From Nocardioides turkmenicus (lineage in GTDB: Bacteria > Actinomycetota > Actinomycetes > Propionibacteriales > Nocardioidaceae), in the NCBI RefSeq assembly GCF_011045035.1, contig NZ_JAALAA010000004.1, forward strand, positions 62,001 to 126,000: a DNA stretch of 64,000 bases. The letters are read 5' to 3'. Position 1 is the stretch's first letter; each line of letters starts with the position of its first letter. Both the position numbers and the translations under genes were made by a program. This document shows positions 35,048 through 42,448 of the stretch, piece by piece. The notes under the pieces were generated by a model. The model was not told where the DNA came from and searched no databases. It saw only the letters and a program-made list of their open reading frames with translations.

Positions 35048-35106
35048 GGGACGGTTCTATCAGCCTTGCCCCCAAGATTGGGTTACACCTGTCCAACGCG
35101 GAGGTT

Positions 35107-35146
35107 GTGAAGCCGGGCGCGGCCAGTGGCCCACGCCCGGCTTCAC
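35107..35146 (-). terminator. Terminator of the SGNH hydrolase gene
   Basis: GTGAAGCCGGGCG (35107-35119) and CGCCCGGCTTCAC (35134-35146) pair perfectly over 13 bp. The hairpin lies directly after the hydrolase stop on the minus strand. Confidence 0.85.
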
Positions 35147-35157
35147 CGCCGGTTCGA

Positions 35158-36177
35158 TCAGTGTGTCGCCAGCCAGGCGTCCAGATCGATCCCGCGCTGG
35201 TCCGCGAGCTTCTGCAGACTCTCACGGGTCGGCGGCTGGAACACCTTCGGCTCGATGTGGCGGTCGAGAGCGGCGTACTTTCTCTGCTTGGCGGCCTGCG
35301 CGGGGCCGGTCGCCTCGGCGGCGGCGACCACCGACGGGCTCGCGGTGACGGCGGCACCGGTGAGCGGCGTACTCACCAGCGGGGTGTAGCCGTCGCGGTG
35401 GCCGGCGGTGTTGGCGTGGTACGACTCCTCGACCGGGTTGGAGAGGCCGTTGATCCACTCCACGTCGTCGCAGACCGCGTGGCCGGTGAACCGGCTGATC
35501 GGGTTGACGTACGTGAACCCGGCGGCGCTCGCGCGCGAGGCCGTGGTGTTGTTCAGGAGCACGGCGGTGTCGTTGAGGATCGCCTCGTCCTCCGGGCTGA
35601 ACCAGGTGAAGGCGTTGCAGTCCTCGCCCATGAACAGCTTCGGATAGCCCACGACCACCACCTTGGCGTTGGGCGCGGCCGAACGGATCCGGGAGTAGAG
35701 CGTCCCGAGGCTGCCCGGGAGCGTGTTGCGGATGTAGCTCTGCGCACCCGCGACCGCTCCCGCGCAGTCGCTCGCCCAGGCGGGCAGAGCGCACTCGGTG
35801 ATCACGTCGGCGAAGCCGGCGTCGTTGCCGCCGACCGAGATCGTCACGTAGCGCGTCGAGCTGGACAGGGCGCTGAGCTGGCTGTTGACGACGTCGGCGA
35901 CGACCGCACCGGAGCAGGCGCGGAAGTTGAGGCTGTAGCTCTTCGCGGCGGCGACCAGGCTCGGGTACGCCAGGGTCGACCGCTTGCACTCGCTGCCGTC
36001 GTTGATGTAGCTGCGGGTGCCTACCCCGGAGGAGTAGGAGTCACCCAGGGCGACGTAAGGCTCCCCAGCCGCGGCGGCTGGGGAGCCTGGGGCGACGGCG
36101 AGGCCGACGCCGAGAAGGGCGATGGATGTGAGGGAGACCGCGAGGCGGACTTTGGACAGGCGGAAGATCACGTTCAT
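35158..36177 (-). CDS. Secreted SGNH/GDSL-type esterase or lipase
   Basis: The 339-residue protein has a signal peptide (about residues 1-37, ending APGSPAAAAG). The SGNH blocks are intact: nucleophile Ser in ALGDSYSSGVG, the oxyanion Gly in FRACSGA, GGNDAGF, and the Asp/His pair near YHANTAGHRDGY. Cysteines in CKR, RACSG, ECALPAWASDC and CNAF/CDD suggest three disulfides, as in Streptomyces secreted lipases of this family. A C-terminal extension of about 60 residues is not part of the fold. ATG 36177 follows GGGAGTTGCC. Confidence 0.88.
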   Translation of the reverse strand: MNVIFRLSKVRLAVSLTSIALLGVGLAVAPGSPAAAAGEPYVALGDSYSSGVGTRSYINDGSECKRSTLAYPSLVAAAKSYSLNFRACSGAVVADVVNSQLSALSSSTRYVTISVGGNDAGFADVITECALPAWASDCAGAVAGAQSYIRNTLPGSLGTLYSRIRSAAPNAKVVVVGYPKLFMGEDCNAFTWFSPEDEAILNDTAVLLNNTTASRASAAGFTYVNPISRFTGHAVCDDVEWINGLSNPVEESYHANTAGHRDGYTPLVSTPLTGAAVTASPSVVAAAEATGPAQAAKQRKYAALDRHIEPKVFQPPTRESLQKLADQRGIDLDAWLATH

Positions 36178-36302
36178 GGCAACTCCCGAAAGCCAGGGGC
36201 CACCGGTGGCGGCCCTTCCCTTCGGTTGTACGCGCCCTTACGTGCCTCCGCAGGAAATTTGTTTCACGTCCAAGTAACTGTCCGGAACCCGCTTACCCGG
36301 GT

Positions 36303-38396
36303 TCATTCGACGTTCTGGAGGCGCGGCAGGATCCGGTCGAGCCACCCCGGCAGCCACCACGCCCGGGCCCCGAGCAGCCGCATCACGGCGGGCACCACGA
36401 GACACCGCACCACGACCGCGTCGAGCAGCACGGCGACCGCCATCACGAAGCCCATCTCCTGCAGCATCCGGTCCGGGCTGAACCAGAAGGCGCCGAAGAC
36501 CACGACCATGATCGCGGCGGCCGCGGTGATGACGCCGCCGGTGTGCGCCAGCCCCTCCCGGACCGCCTCCTGGGCGTCACCGCTGCGCAGCCACTCCTCG
36601 CGCATCCGCGAGATCAGGAAGACCTCGTAGTCCATCGAGAGGCCGAAGACGATCGCGAAGGTCATCACCGGCAGGAACGCCTCGATCGGCCCCGGCTCGA
36701 CCCCGAGCAGCCCCTCCTGGAAGACGTACGTCATCGCGCCCATCGAGGCGCCGATCGAGATCACATTCAGGATCGCCGCCTTGATCGCCACCGCGACCGA
36801 GCGGAAGACGCACATCAGCAGCAGCGCGGAGAGCCCGACCACGAGCCCGATGAAGAGCGGCAGCCTCTTCGCGACCGCATCGGAGTAGTCGATCAGCGCC
36901 GCGGTCGAGCCGCCGACGAGGACGTCGTCGCCGAGGTCCGCGCGCAGCTCCTTGACCAGTTCGGTCGTCTCGGCGTCCTGCGGGCCGGTCTCCGGGAAGG
37001 CGATGGAGGTGAACACCGCGCCGTCCGCCGACGGCTGCGGCGGCGTCACGGCGGCCACACCTGCGTACCCCTGGAGCTTCTCGTACGCCGCGACCGCCTG
37101 CCCCTGCGAGCCCTCGGTCATGACGATGAGCGGGCCGTTGGCACCGGGACCGAACTTGTCGCTGACCAGGTCGTAGGCCTTCCGCGTCGTCGAGGAGGTG
37201 TCGTCGTTGCCGGCGTCGGCGAAGCCGAGCTGGAGCCCGAGGACCGGGGTGGCGAGGGCGCCGAGAGCCACCAGAGAGACGACCAGCGCGGCCCACGGGT
37301 GCCGCTGGACGCCGCCTGCCCAGGCACGCCACCGCTGACCGGGCTCGCGGCGGGAGCGAGCGGCGTGGCGGCGTACGGACTTCTCCAGGCGCTTGCCGAA
37401 GAGCGTCAGCAGCGACGGGAGCAGGGTGACCGCGGCGATCATGGTCATCAGGACGGTGAGCGCGACACCGAGCACGACCCCCTGGATCGAGGTCAGCTGC
37501 AGCACGTAGAGGCCACAGAGCGCCAGGATGACGCTGACGCCGGCAAAGAGCACCGAGCGGCCGGCGGTGTCGATCGCGGTCGAGGTGGCGTCCTCGCGGG
37601 TGGCGCCGTGGAGCAGCTCGCTGCGGTAGCGGGAGAAGACCAGCAGCGCATAGTCGATGCCCACCCCGAGCCCGACGATCATCAGCATCGGCGCGGTGTA
37701 GTCCGGGATCGTGGTCAGGTGGGAGAGCAGCGTGACCACGCCGAACGTGGTGCCGACGGCGAAGATCGCGGTGATCAGCGGCAGGCTCGCAGCCAGGAAC
37801 GATCCGAACATGAACAGCATGATCACCAGCGCGGCGAGCATGCCGATCCCCTCGGAGCTGCCGCCCTCGCCCTCGTTCACCTCACGCATCGAGTCGCCGG
37901 CCATCTCCACCTGGAGGTCGTCGGTCGTGGTCTCGTCCGCGATCTCGAGGAACGGCTCGTACGCGCTGATCGGGAGCTCACCCGGCTCGGCGTCCATGAC
38001 GATGGTGACCAGCGCGGTCGTACCGTCCTCGCTCACCGACCCACGCTGCGGGTCGGCGGCCTCGACGCTCTCGACGTGCGGGACCTCGGCGAGGTCGGCG
38101 AGCAGGTCGTCGACGGCCTGCTGGTCGGTGTCCCAGCCGCGCTCGTCGTGGATGACCGCGCGCACCTCGTCGCCGGTCGACCCGCCGTGCTTCGCGTGGA
38201 GGTCGGCCATCTCCTGCGACTGCGTGCCGGGGATGTCGAAGGAGTTGCGGTAGTCGTCGCCGATGCCCTGCGCCGCCGCGGTCACGCCGACGAGCACCAC
38301 CACCCACAGCAGCAATGCGGTCCAGTGGTGGCGTTGGGAGAACGACGCCAGCCGCCGCAGCGGACTGGGTCTCGTGGTCGTCTGGACGGTCATCAT
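36303..38396 (-). CDS. MMPL-family RND exporter
   Basis: The 697-residue transporter has about 12 membrane helices in two similar halves, with large external loops after helices 1 and 7. Diagnostic stretches are LMIVGLGVGIDYALLVFSRYR and FGLSMDYEVFLISRMREEW, each carrying the Asp-Tyr pair of MMPL/RND proton relay helices. The family exports lipids or drugs. ATG 38396 is directly followed by a second ATG. A PadR repressor gene is divergent across an 85-bp spacer rich in inverted repeats, implying repression lifted by a small ligand. Confidence 0.92.
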   Translation of the reverse strand: MMTVQTTTRPSPLRRLASFSQRHHWTALLLWVVVLVGVTAAAQGIGDDYRNSFDIPGTQSQEMADLHAKHGGSTGDEVRAVIHDERGWDTDQQAVDDLLADLAEVPHVESVEAADPQRGSVSEDGTTALVTIVMDAEPGELPISAYEPFLEIADETTTDDLQVEMAGDSMREVNEGEGGSSEGIGMLAALVIMLFMFGSFLAASLPLITAIFAVGTTFGVVTLLSHLTTIPDYTAPMLMIVGLGVGIDYALLVFSRYRSELLHGATREDATSTAIDTAGRSVLFAGVSVILALCGLYVLQLTSIQGVVLGVALTVLMTMIAAVTLLPSLLTLFGKRLEKSVRRHAARSRREPGQRWRAWAGGVQRHPWAALVVSLVALGALATPVLGLQLGFADAGNDDTSSTTRKAYDLVSDKFGPGANGPLIVMTEGSQGQAVAAYEKLQGYAGVAAVTPPQPSADGAVFTSIAFPETGPQDAETTELVKELRADLGDDVLVGGSTAALIDYSDAVAKRLPLFIGLVVGLSALLLMCVFRSVAVAIKAAILNVISIGASMGAMTYVFQEGLLGVEPGPIEAFLPVMTFAIVFGLSMDYEVFLISRMREEWLRSGDAQEAVREGLAHTGGVITAAAAIMVVVFGAFWFSPDRMLQEMGFVMAVAVLLDAVVVRCLVVPAVMRLLGARAWWLPGWLDRILPRLQNVE

Positions 38397-38412
38397 GTCT
38401 CCTTGTCCGTGA

Positions 38413-38481
38413 TTGTCTGGCTACCTGTAGACAGACAACATGTATGAAGACAATGTACGCCGGGCTGTGTAGGCTGTCTAC
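38413..38481. promoter_or_regulatory. PadR operator region between MMPL and padR
   Basis: The divergent spacer contains TTGTCTG (38413-38419) inverted as CAGACAA (38432-38438), and CTGTAGACAG (38425-38434) with an inverted half site CTGTCTAC just before the padR start (38474-38481). ATGT/ACAT-type elements lie between them (ACATGTAT, ACAATGTAC). This density of dyads is typical for PadR control of an adjacent pump. Confidence 0.55.
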
Positions 38482-38802
38482 ATGAAAGCCGACGCCCTCC
38501 GTGGCCACCTCGACTCGCTGATCCTGGCCGTCGTCGAGAAGCAGCCCCTCCACGGCTACGCGATCATCGAGGCCCTCAGCGCCCGTAGCGGTGGCGAGCT
38601 CGACCTCCCCACCGGCACCATCTACCCGGCTCTGCGCCGCCTGGAGAAGGCCGGCTACCTCGACAGCTCCTGGTCCGAGGTCGGCGGCCGCAAGCGCCGC
38701 ACCTACGAGCTCTCCTCCGCCGGCCGCAACGCCCTCGCCGCCCACCGCCAGGAGTGGCGCACCTTCGCCAAGGTGGTCTCCGGCGTGCTCGGCGAAGCCT
38801 GA
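38482..38802 (+). CDS. PadR-family transcriptional regulator
   Basis: The 106-residue protein is a short subgroup-2 PadR. Its winged HTH fills most of the length (LRGHLDSLILAVVEKQPLHGYAIIEAL; LPTGTIYPALRRLEKAGYLDSSW; RKRRTYELSSAGRNAL), with one C-terminal dimer helix. It is divergent from the MMPL pump, its likely target. The downstream membrane-protein gene lies beyond an array of 21-bp repeats. Confidence 0.92.
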   Translation: MKADALRGHLDSLILAVVEKQPLHGYAIIEALSARSGGELDLPTGTIYPALRRLEKAGYLDSSWSEVGGRKRRTYELSSAGRNALAAHRQEWRTFAKVVSGVLGEA

Positions 38803-38806
38803 CCCG

Positions 38807-38911
38807 CCGAGGCGTCACCCCCGTCGCCCGAGACGGCACCCCCGTCGGCCGAAACGGCACTTACGTCGGCCGAGACGGCACTTCTGGGGGCCGAACCCGC
38901 AGTTGTGGAGA
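38807..38911 (+). repeat. Five exact 21-bp tandem repeat units (array 1)
   Basis: Units begin at 38807, 38828, 38849, 38870 and 38891, each 21 bp and each starting with CCGA; most end in CGTCG or GTCGG. The best-preserved units read CCGAGACGGCACTTC or similar, and the last is degenerate. Joined unit ends create TCGGCCGA palindromes. No gene is read through it. A second array with the same unit follows the next gene. Confidence 0.8.
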
Positions 38912-38967
38912 CCCATTCAGGGAGTTCCCTGATGTGGCCAACACGGCCGGCGGCAGAAGATGGGCGC

Positions 38968-39606
38968 ATGAGCGCCGTCGACGTCTACCTTGCGGACCTG
39001 CGCGCCGCGATCCCCGGCCCGAGCTGGACCCGGCGCGACCTGCTGCGCGAGGCCGGCGACCACCTCGAGGACGCGACCGCCGCCTACACCGCGGCGGGTT
39101 ACACGACGGCCGAGGCCGAGGCCCTGGCGCTGCGCGACTTCGGCTCCGTCGACGACATTGCTCCCGGCTTCCGCGACACCGTCGCGATCGATGCCGCCCG
39201 GCGTACGGCGATCCTGCTCGTCCTCGTCATGATCCCCCAGGCGTTCCTGTGGGACGGCGGGATCGACCTCGGCGCGAGCGCCCACTCCGTCGCTCCCGAC
39301 AGCGGCCTGTTCCACGTGCTCGACATCGTCATCGCGTACGTCGGCACAGCAGGCACCGTCGGCGCCGTCATCGCCCTGGCGGTGACCGCGATCGGTCAGC
39401 GCTGGCTGCCGGTCGGGCGCCGTACTGCCCGCCTCACCGCGACCTGGTCGCTGGCCACCGCCATGGTCGTACCGATCATCGGTTTCACCATGCTCGTCCT
39501 GACCGGCGGCCTCACCGTGATCCTGGCACTCTGCGCGCTCGCCTTCATGGCCGCCCCGTTCGCGCTGGTCGCCCTCTCAGCTCAGCGCACCCTCGCCGCC
39601 TGCTGA
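38968..39606 (+). CDS. Membrane protein with N-terminal HAAS-like signalling domain
   Basis: The 212-residue protein begins with a helical region (VDVYLADLRAAIPGPSWTRRDLLREAGDHLEDATAAYTAAGYTTAEAEALALRDFGSVDDIAPGF) like the HAAS domain commonly encoded next to PadR regulators. Four hydrophobic helices follow from about residue 75. ATG 38968 is chosen because the domain starts there; an upstream ATG adds 21 unlike residues. In this family the membrane protein and PadR act in one signalling unit, so a link to the nearby PadR is plausible though array 1 separates them. Both sides are flanked by 21-bp repeats. Confidence 0.75.
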   Translation: MSAVDVYLADLRAAIPGPSWTRRDLLREAGDHLEDATAAYTAAGYTTAEAEALALRDFGSVDDIAPGFRDTVAIDAARRTAILLVLVMIPQAFLWDGGIDLGASAHSVAPDSGLFHVLDIVIAYVGTAGTVGAVIALAVTAIGQRWLPVGRRTARLTATWSLATAMVVPIIGFTMLVLTGGLTVILALCALAFMAAPFALVALSAQRTLAAC

Positions 39607-39612
39607 CTTCTG

Positions 39613-39703
39613 CCGAGACGTCACTCCGGTCGGCCGACATGTCACCATCGGGCCGGTTCGACCGACGCGCGTGACGCTTCGGCCGACGCGGGCGACTTCT
39701 CGG
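39613..39703 (+). repeat. Four 21-bp repeat units (array 2)
   Basis: Units at 39613-39633, 39634-39654, 39662-39682 and 39683-39703 share the CCGA start with array 1. A 7-bp insert separates the second and third. The unit CCGAGACGTCACTCCGGTCG is closest to array 1. The array fills the gap between the membrane-protein gene and the convergent helicase gene and ends 1 bp before the helicase stop codon. Confidence 0.75.
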
Positions 39704-39704
39704 G

Positions 39705-41555
39705 TCAGTCGAACTTGCGCTTCTGCCGCGGCTTCCGAGGACGCTCGCCGGCGTCGGGCTTCCCGTAACGCGCGCTCTTGTCGAAGCGGCCACCCGAGCG
39801 ACGCACGGGGCCGCCGGAGTCCTCCGAGAGCTCGATGAGCTTCCCGGAAATGCGGGTCGACTCGAGCGCCTTCCAGGTCTCGGGGGCCAGATCGGCGGGG
39901 AGCTCGACCAGCGAGAAGTCGTTGCGGATGGAGATGTTGCCGAAGTCGGCGCGGCGCAGGCCACCCTCGTTGGCGATGGCGCCGACGATCTGGCGCGGCT
40001 CGACGCGGTGACGCTTCCCCACCTGGATCTTGTACGTCGCCAGCGGCTGCCCGTTGCCACGCGAGCGCGAGGACTCGCGACGCTCACCGGACCCACGCTC
40101 GCCCCGGTCGTCGCGGTCGCGACGGCCCCGGCGCTCGTCGTACGCGGGCTTCTCCGGTTCCGGCTCGAGGAGCAGCGGCTCCTCGCCGTGGAGGACGGCA
40201 GCCAGCGCGGCGGCGACGTCGACCTCGGGCACGTCGTGCTCCTCGACGTAGTGACGCACCACGTCGCGGAAGAACTCGATCTTCTCGCCCTCCTGGAGGG
40301 CGGCGGTGATGCCGTCGTCGAAGCGGGAGAGGCGGGTCGCGTTGACCTCATCGACCGAGGGCAGCTGCATCTGGACCGGCTGCGCCTTGGTGTGCTTCTC
40401 GATCGCGCGCAGCAGCCACCGCTCACGCGGGGTGACGAACGAGATCGCGTCGCCGGTGCGGCCGGCGCGACCCGTACGACCGATGCGGTGGACGTAGGCC
40501 TCGACATCGGTCGGCAGGTCGTAGTTGACGACGTGCGAGATCCGCTCGACATCGAGGCCACGAGCCGCGACATCGGTCGCCACCAGGATGTCCAAGGACC
40601 CGTCCTTGAGCTGGTTGACGGTCTTCTCGCGCTGGGCCTGGGCGATGTCGCCGTTGATCGCGGTCGCGGCGAAGCCACGTGCGCGCAGCTTCTCGGCCAG
40701 CGACTCGGTCTCGGACTTGGTGCGCGTGAAGACGATCATGCCCTCGAAGTTCTCGACCTCGAGGATGCGGGTGAGGGCGTCGACCTTCTGGGGGTAGGAC
40801 ACCATCAGGTAGCGCTGGGTGATGTTGGTGTTGGTCTGCGTCTTCGCCTTGACCGAGATCTCCTCGGCGTCGCGCAGGTACTTCTTCGACAGCCGGCGGA
40901 TCTGGGCAGGCATGGTCGCGGAGAAGAGCGCGACCTGCTTGTCCTCGGGGGTCTCGGCGAGGATCGTCTCGACGTCCTCCGCGAAGCCCATGTTGAGCAT
41001 CTCGTCGGCCTCGTCGAGCACCAGGAAGCGCAGCTGCGACAGGTCCAGCGTGCCCTTCTCCAGGTGGTCCATGATCCGGCCGGGCGTGCCGACGACGACG
41101 TGGACGCCGCGGCGGAGGGCGGTCAGCTGCGGGCCGTAGCCCTGGCCGCCGTAGACCGGCAGGATGCGGACGCCGTCGATGTTGGACGCGTAGCGCTCGA
41201 ACGCCTCGCACACCTGCAGGGCCAGCTCGCGCGTCGGCGCGAGCACCAGCGCCTGCGGCGCGTTCTGGTAGACGTCGAGGTTGGAGAGCACCGGCAGCGC
41301 GAACGCCGCGGTCTTTCCGGTGCCGGTCTGAGCGAGACCGACGACGTCGCGGCCCCGGAGCAGGGTGGGGATGGTCGCGGCCTGGATCGCGCTCGGCGTC
41401 TCGTAGCCGAGGGCCTTCACAGCCTCGAGGACGCTCGCGGACAGACCGAGTGAGTCGAAGGTCGGACCCTGGTCCGCCTCCACGCTGGACGCACCACTGG
41501 GCTCCTCGGGCGCGGAGGTGGTGGATACGGCAGAATCAGCGTCGGTGCTCACCAT
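39705..41555 (-). CDS. deaD: DEAD-box RNA helicase (DeaD/CsdA type)
   Basis: The 616-residue protein has all helicase motifs: Q motif (GYETPSAIQAATIP), AQTGTGKT, PTRELALQ, TPGRIMDH, LDEADEML, SAT, and HRIGRTGRAGR. After residue 450 there is an Arg/Asp/Gly-rich linker (RRGRRDRDDRGERG) and a DbpA-like RNA-binding domain (KIQVGKRHRVEPRQIVGAIANEGGL). It is likely a cold-stress and ribosome-assembly helicase. ATG 41555 is preferred to an upstream ATG 27 codons away because CTTATA read on the minus strand (TATAAG, 41569-41574) is a likely -10 and places the start of transcription next to this codon. Confidence 0.93.
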   Translation of the reverse strand: MVSTDADSAVSTTSAPEEPSGASSVEADQGPTFDSLGLSASVLEAVKALGYETPSAIQAATIPTLLRGRDVVGLAQTGTGKTAAFALPVLSNLDVYQNAPQALVLAPTRELALQVCEAFERYASNIDGVRILPVYGGQGYGPQLTALRRGVHVVVGTPGRIMDHLEKGTLDLSQLRFLVLDEADEMLNMGFAEDVETILAETPEDKQVALFSATMPAQIRRLSKKYLRDAEEISVKAKTQTNTNITQRYLMVSYPQKVDALTRILEVENFEGMIVFTRTKSETESLAEKLRARGFAATAINGDIAQAQREKTVNQLKDGSLDILVATDVAARGLDVERISHVVNYDLPTDVEAYVHRIGRTGRAGRTGDAISFVTPRERWLLRAIEKHTKAQPVQMQLPSVDEVNATRLSRFDDGITAALQEGEKIEFFRDVVRHYVEEHDVPEVDVAAALAAVLHGEEPLLLEPEPEKPAYDERRGRRDRDDRGERGSGERRESSRSRGNGQPLATYKIQVGKRHRVEPRQIVGAIANEGGLRRADFGNISIRNDFSLVELPADLAPETWKALESTRISGKLIELSEDSGGPVRRSGGRFDKSARYGKPDAGERPRKPRQKRKFD

Positions 41556-41568
41556 CCAACGGTAGGCC

Positions 41569-41574
41569 CTTATA
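41569..41574 (-). promoter_or_regulatory. -10 box of the helicase gene
   Basis: TATAAG on the minus strand lies 13 bp before the chosen helicase ATG, giving a very short leader. No good -35 hexamer is visible at the usual distance. Confidence 0.4.
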
Positions 41575-41610
41575 GCACTATCTCGACATTCCTCGGCGCG
41601 GTGGCCCCCG

Positions 41611-42426
41611 TCACTCCGAGACGACGACCTCGTCACCCACCGCGATCTCGCCGGGATGGACGACGGCGAGGTGTATCGCCGCCCAGACCTTGCCGTCCCA
41701 CTTGCGATGCACCGCGAGCGTACGCAGCGGGTCCTTGCCGCTCGTCAGCGTCTCCGGATCGATGGTGGTCATCACGCAGCGGTCGATCGGCGCGGCGACA
41801 CGGAACCGGGCGCCGCCGATCGCGACCTCCTTCCAGTCGTCCTCTGCGAAGGCCGCCGCGACGCCGCCGATCAGCAGGTTGGCCCGGAACCGCCCGACGG
41901 GGACGTCGTCGTCGGCCCACTCGTCGATCTGAGCGGCCGAGGCGTCCGAGATCAGCGACACCGGCGAGGAGTCGTGGAAGGACGCATACTCACCGGGCCG
42001 GTATTTGGCCGGGTTCATCGGCCGCTTCGCCGGGTCGGCGCACCACATCAGCCTCAGGTCGTCGCGGCCGAGCGCCTTCCTCACCCAGGCGTCCGCGGCA
42101 TCGCCGACGGCACGCGCGGTGAGCGCCTTCTCGAAGAGCCGTACGTCGACCATCGGCGCTTCCTCCCCGGGCGCCGACACCTCCAGCGGGTCCATGCCGG
42201 CGCGGCTCAGCAGCAGGTCCACGCCGTCGGGACCACCGGTCGCCGGAGTGTCGGCCACGACCGTGAACAGCTCCCGCATCTCACGCGCCGTCACCAGCTT
42301 GCCGCTGCCGTCGACGACCATCCACTCCCGGTCACCCACGATCCCGGCCCTGCCGACGTACGCCTCCTCCACCGGTCTGATCGCCGTGGACTTCACCGGA
42401 TGGAGATTGATCGCCGCCAGATGCAT
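41611..42426 (-). CDS. MOSC-domain molybdenum-cofactor-binding protein
   Basis: The 271-residue protein has an N-terminal MOSC beta-barrel (INLHPVKSTAIRPVEEAYVGRAGIVGDREWMVVD) and a C-terminal MOSC domain (GRFRANLLIGG; APIDRCVMTTIDPETLTSGKDPLRTL). The Cys in IDRC is in the position that ligates molybdenum in mARC-type proteins. Members reduce N-hydroxylated compounds or transfer sulfur; the electron donor is not encoded nearby. It starts 22 bp downstream of glmS on the same strand and may be co-transcribed with it. Confidence 0.9.
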   Translation of the reverse strand: MHLAAINLHPVKSTAIRPVEEAYVGRAGIVGDREWMVVDGSGKLVTAREMRELFTVVADTPATGGPDGVDLLLSRAGMDPLEVSAPGEEAPMVDVRLFEKALTARAVGDAADAWVRKALGRDDLRLMWCADPAKRPMNPAKYRPGEYASFHDSSPVSLISDASAAQIDEWADDDVPVGRFRANLLIGGVAAAFAEDDWKEVAIGGARFRVAAPIDRCVMTTIDPETLTSGKDPLRTLAVHRKWDGKVWAAIHLAVVHPGEIAVGDEVVVSE

Positions 42427-42448
42427 GGCCTGATTGAACCGCTATCGG

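Noticed and set aside
35108-35146. Hairpin after the SGNH gene as part of the 21-bp repeat family
   Set aside because: It is a simple 13-bp terminator stem and does not share the CCGAG core.
38591-38932. Plus-strand frame reading the 21-bp array as a PRRHPRR-type repeat protein
   Set aside because: 21 bp is a multiple of three, so any frame gives a repeat. It overlaps padR out of frame and has no start signal of its own.
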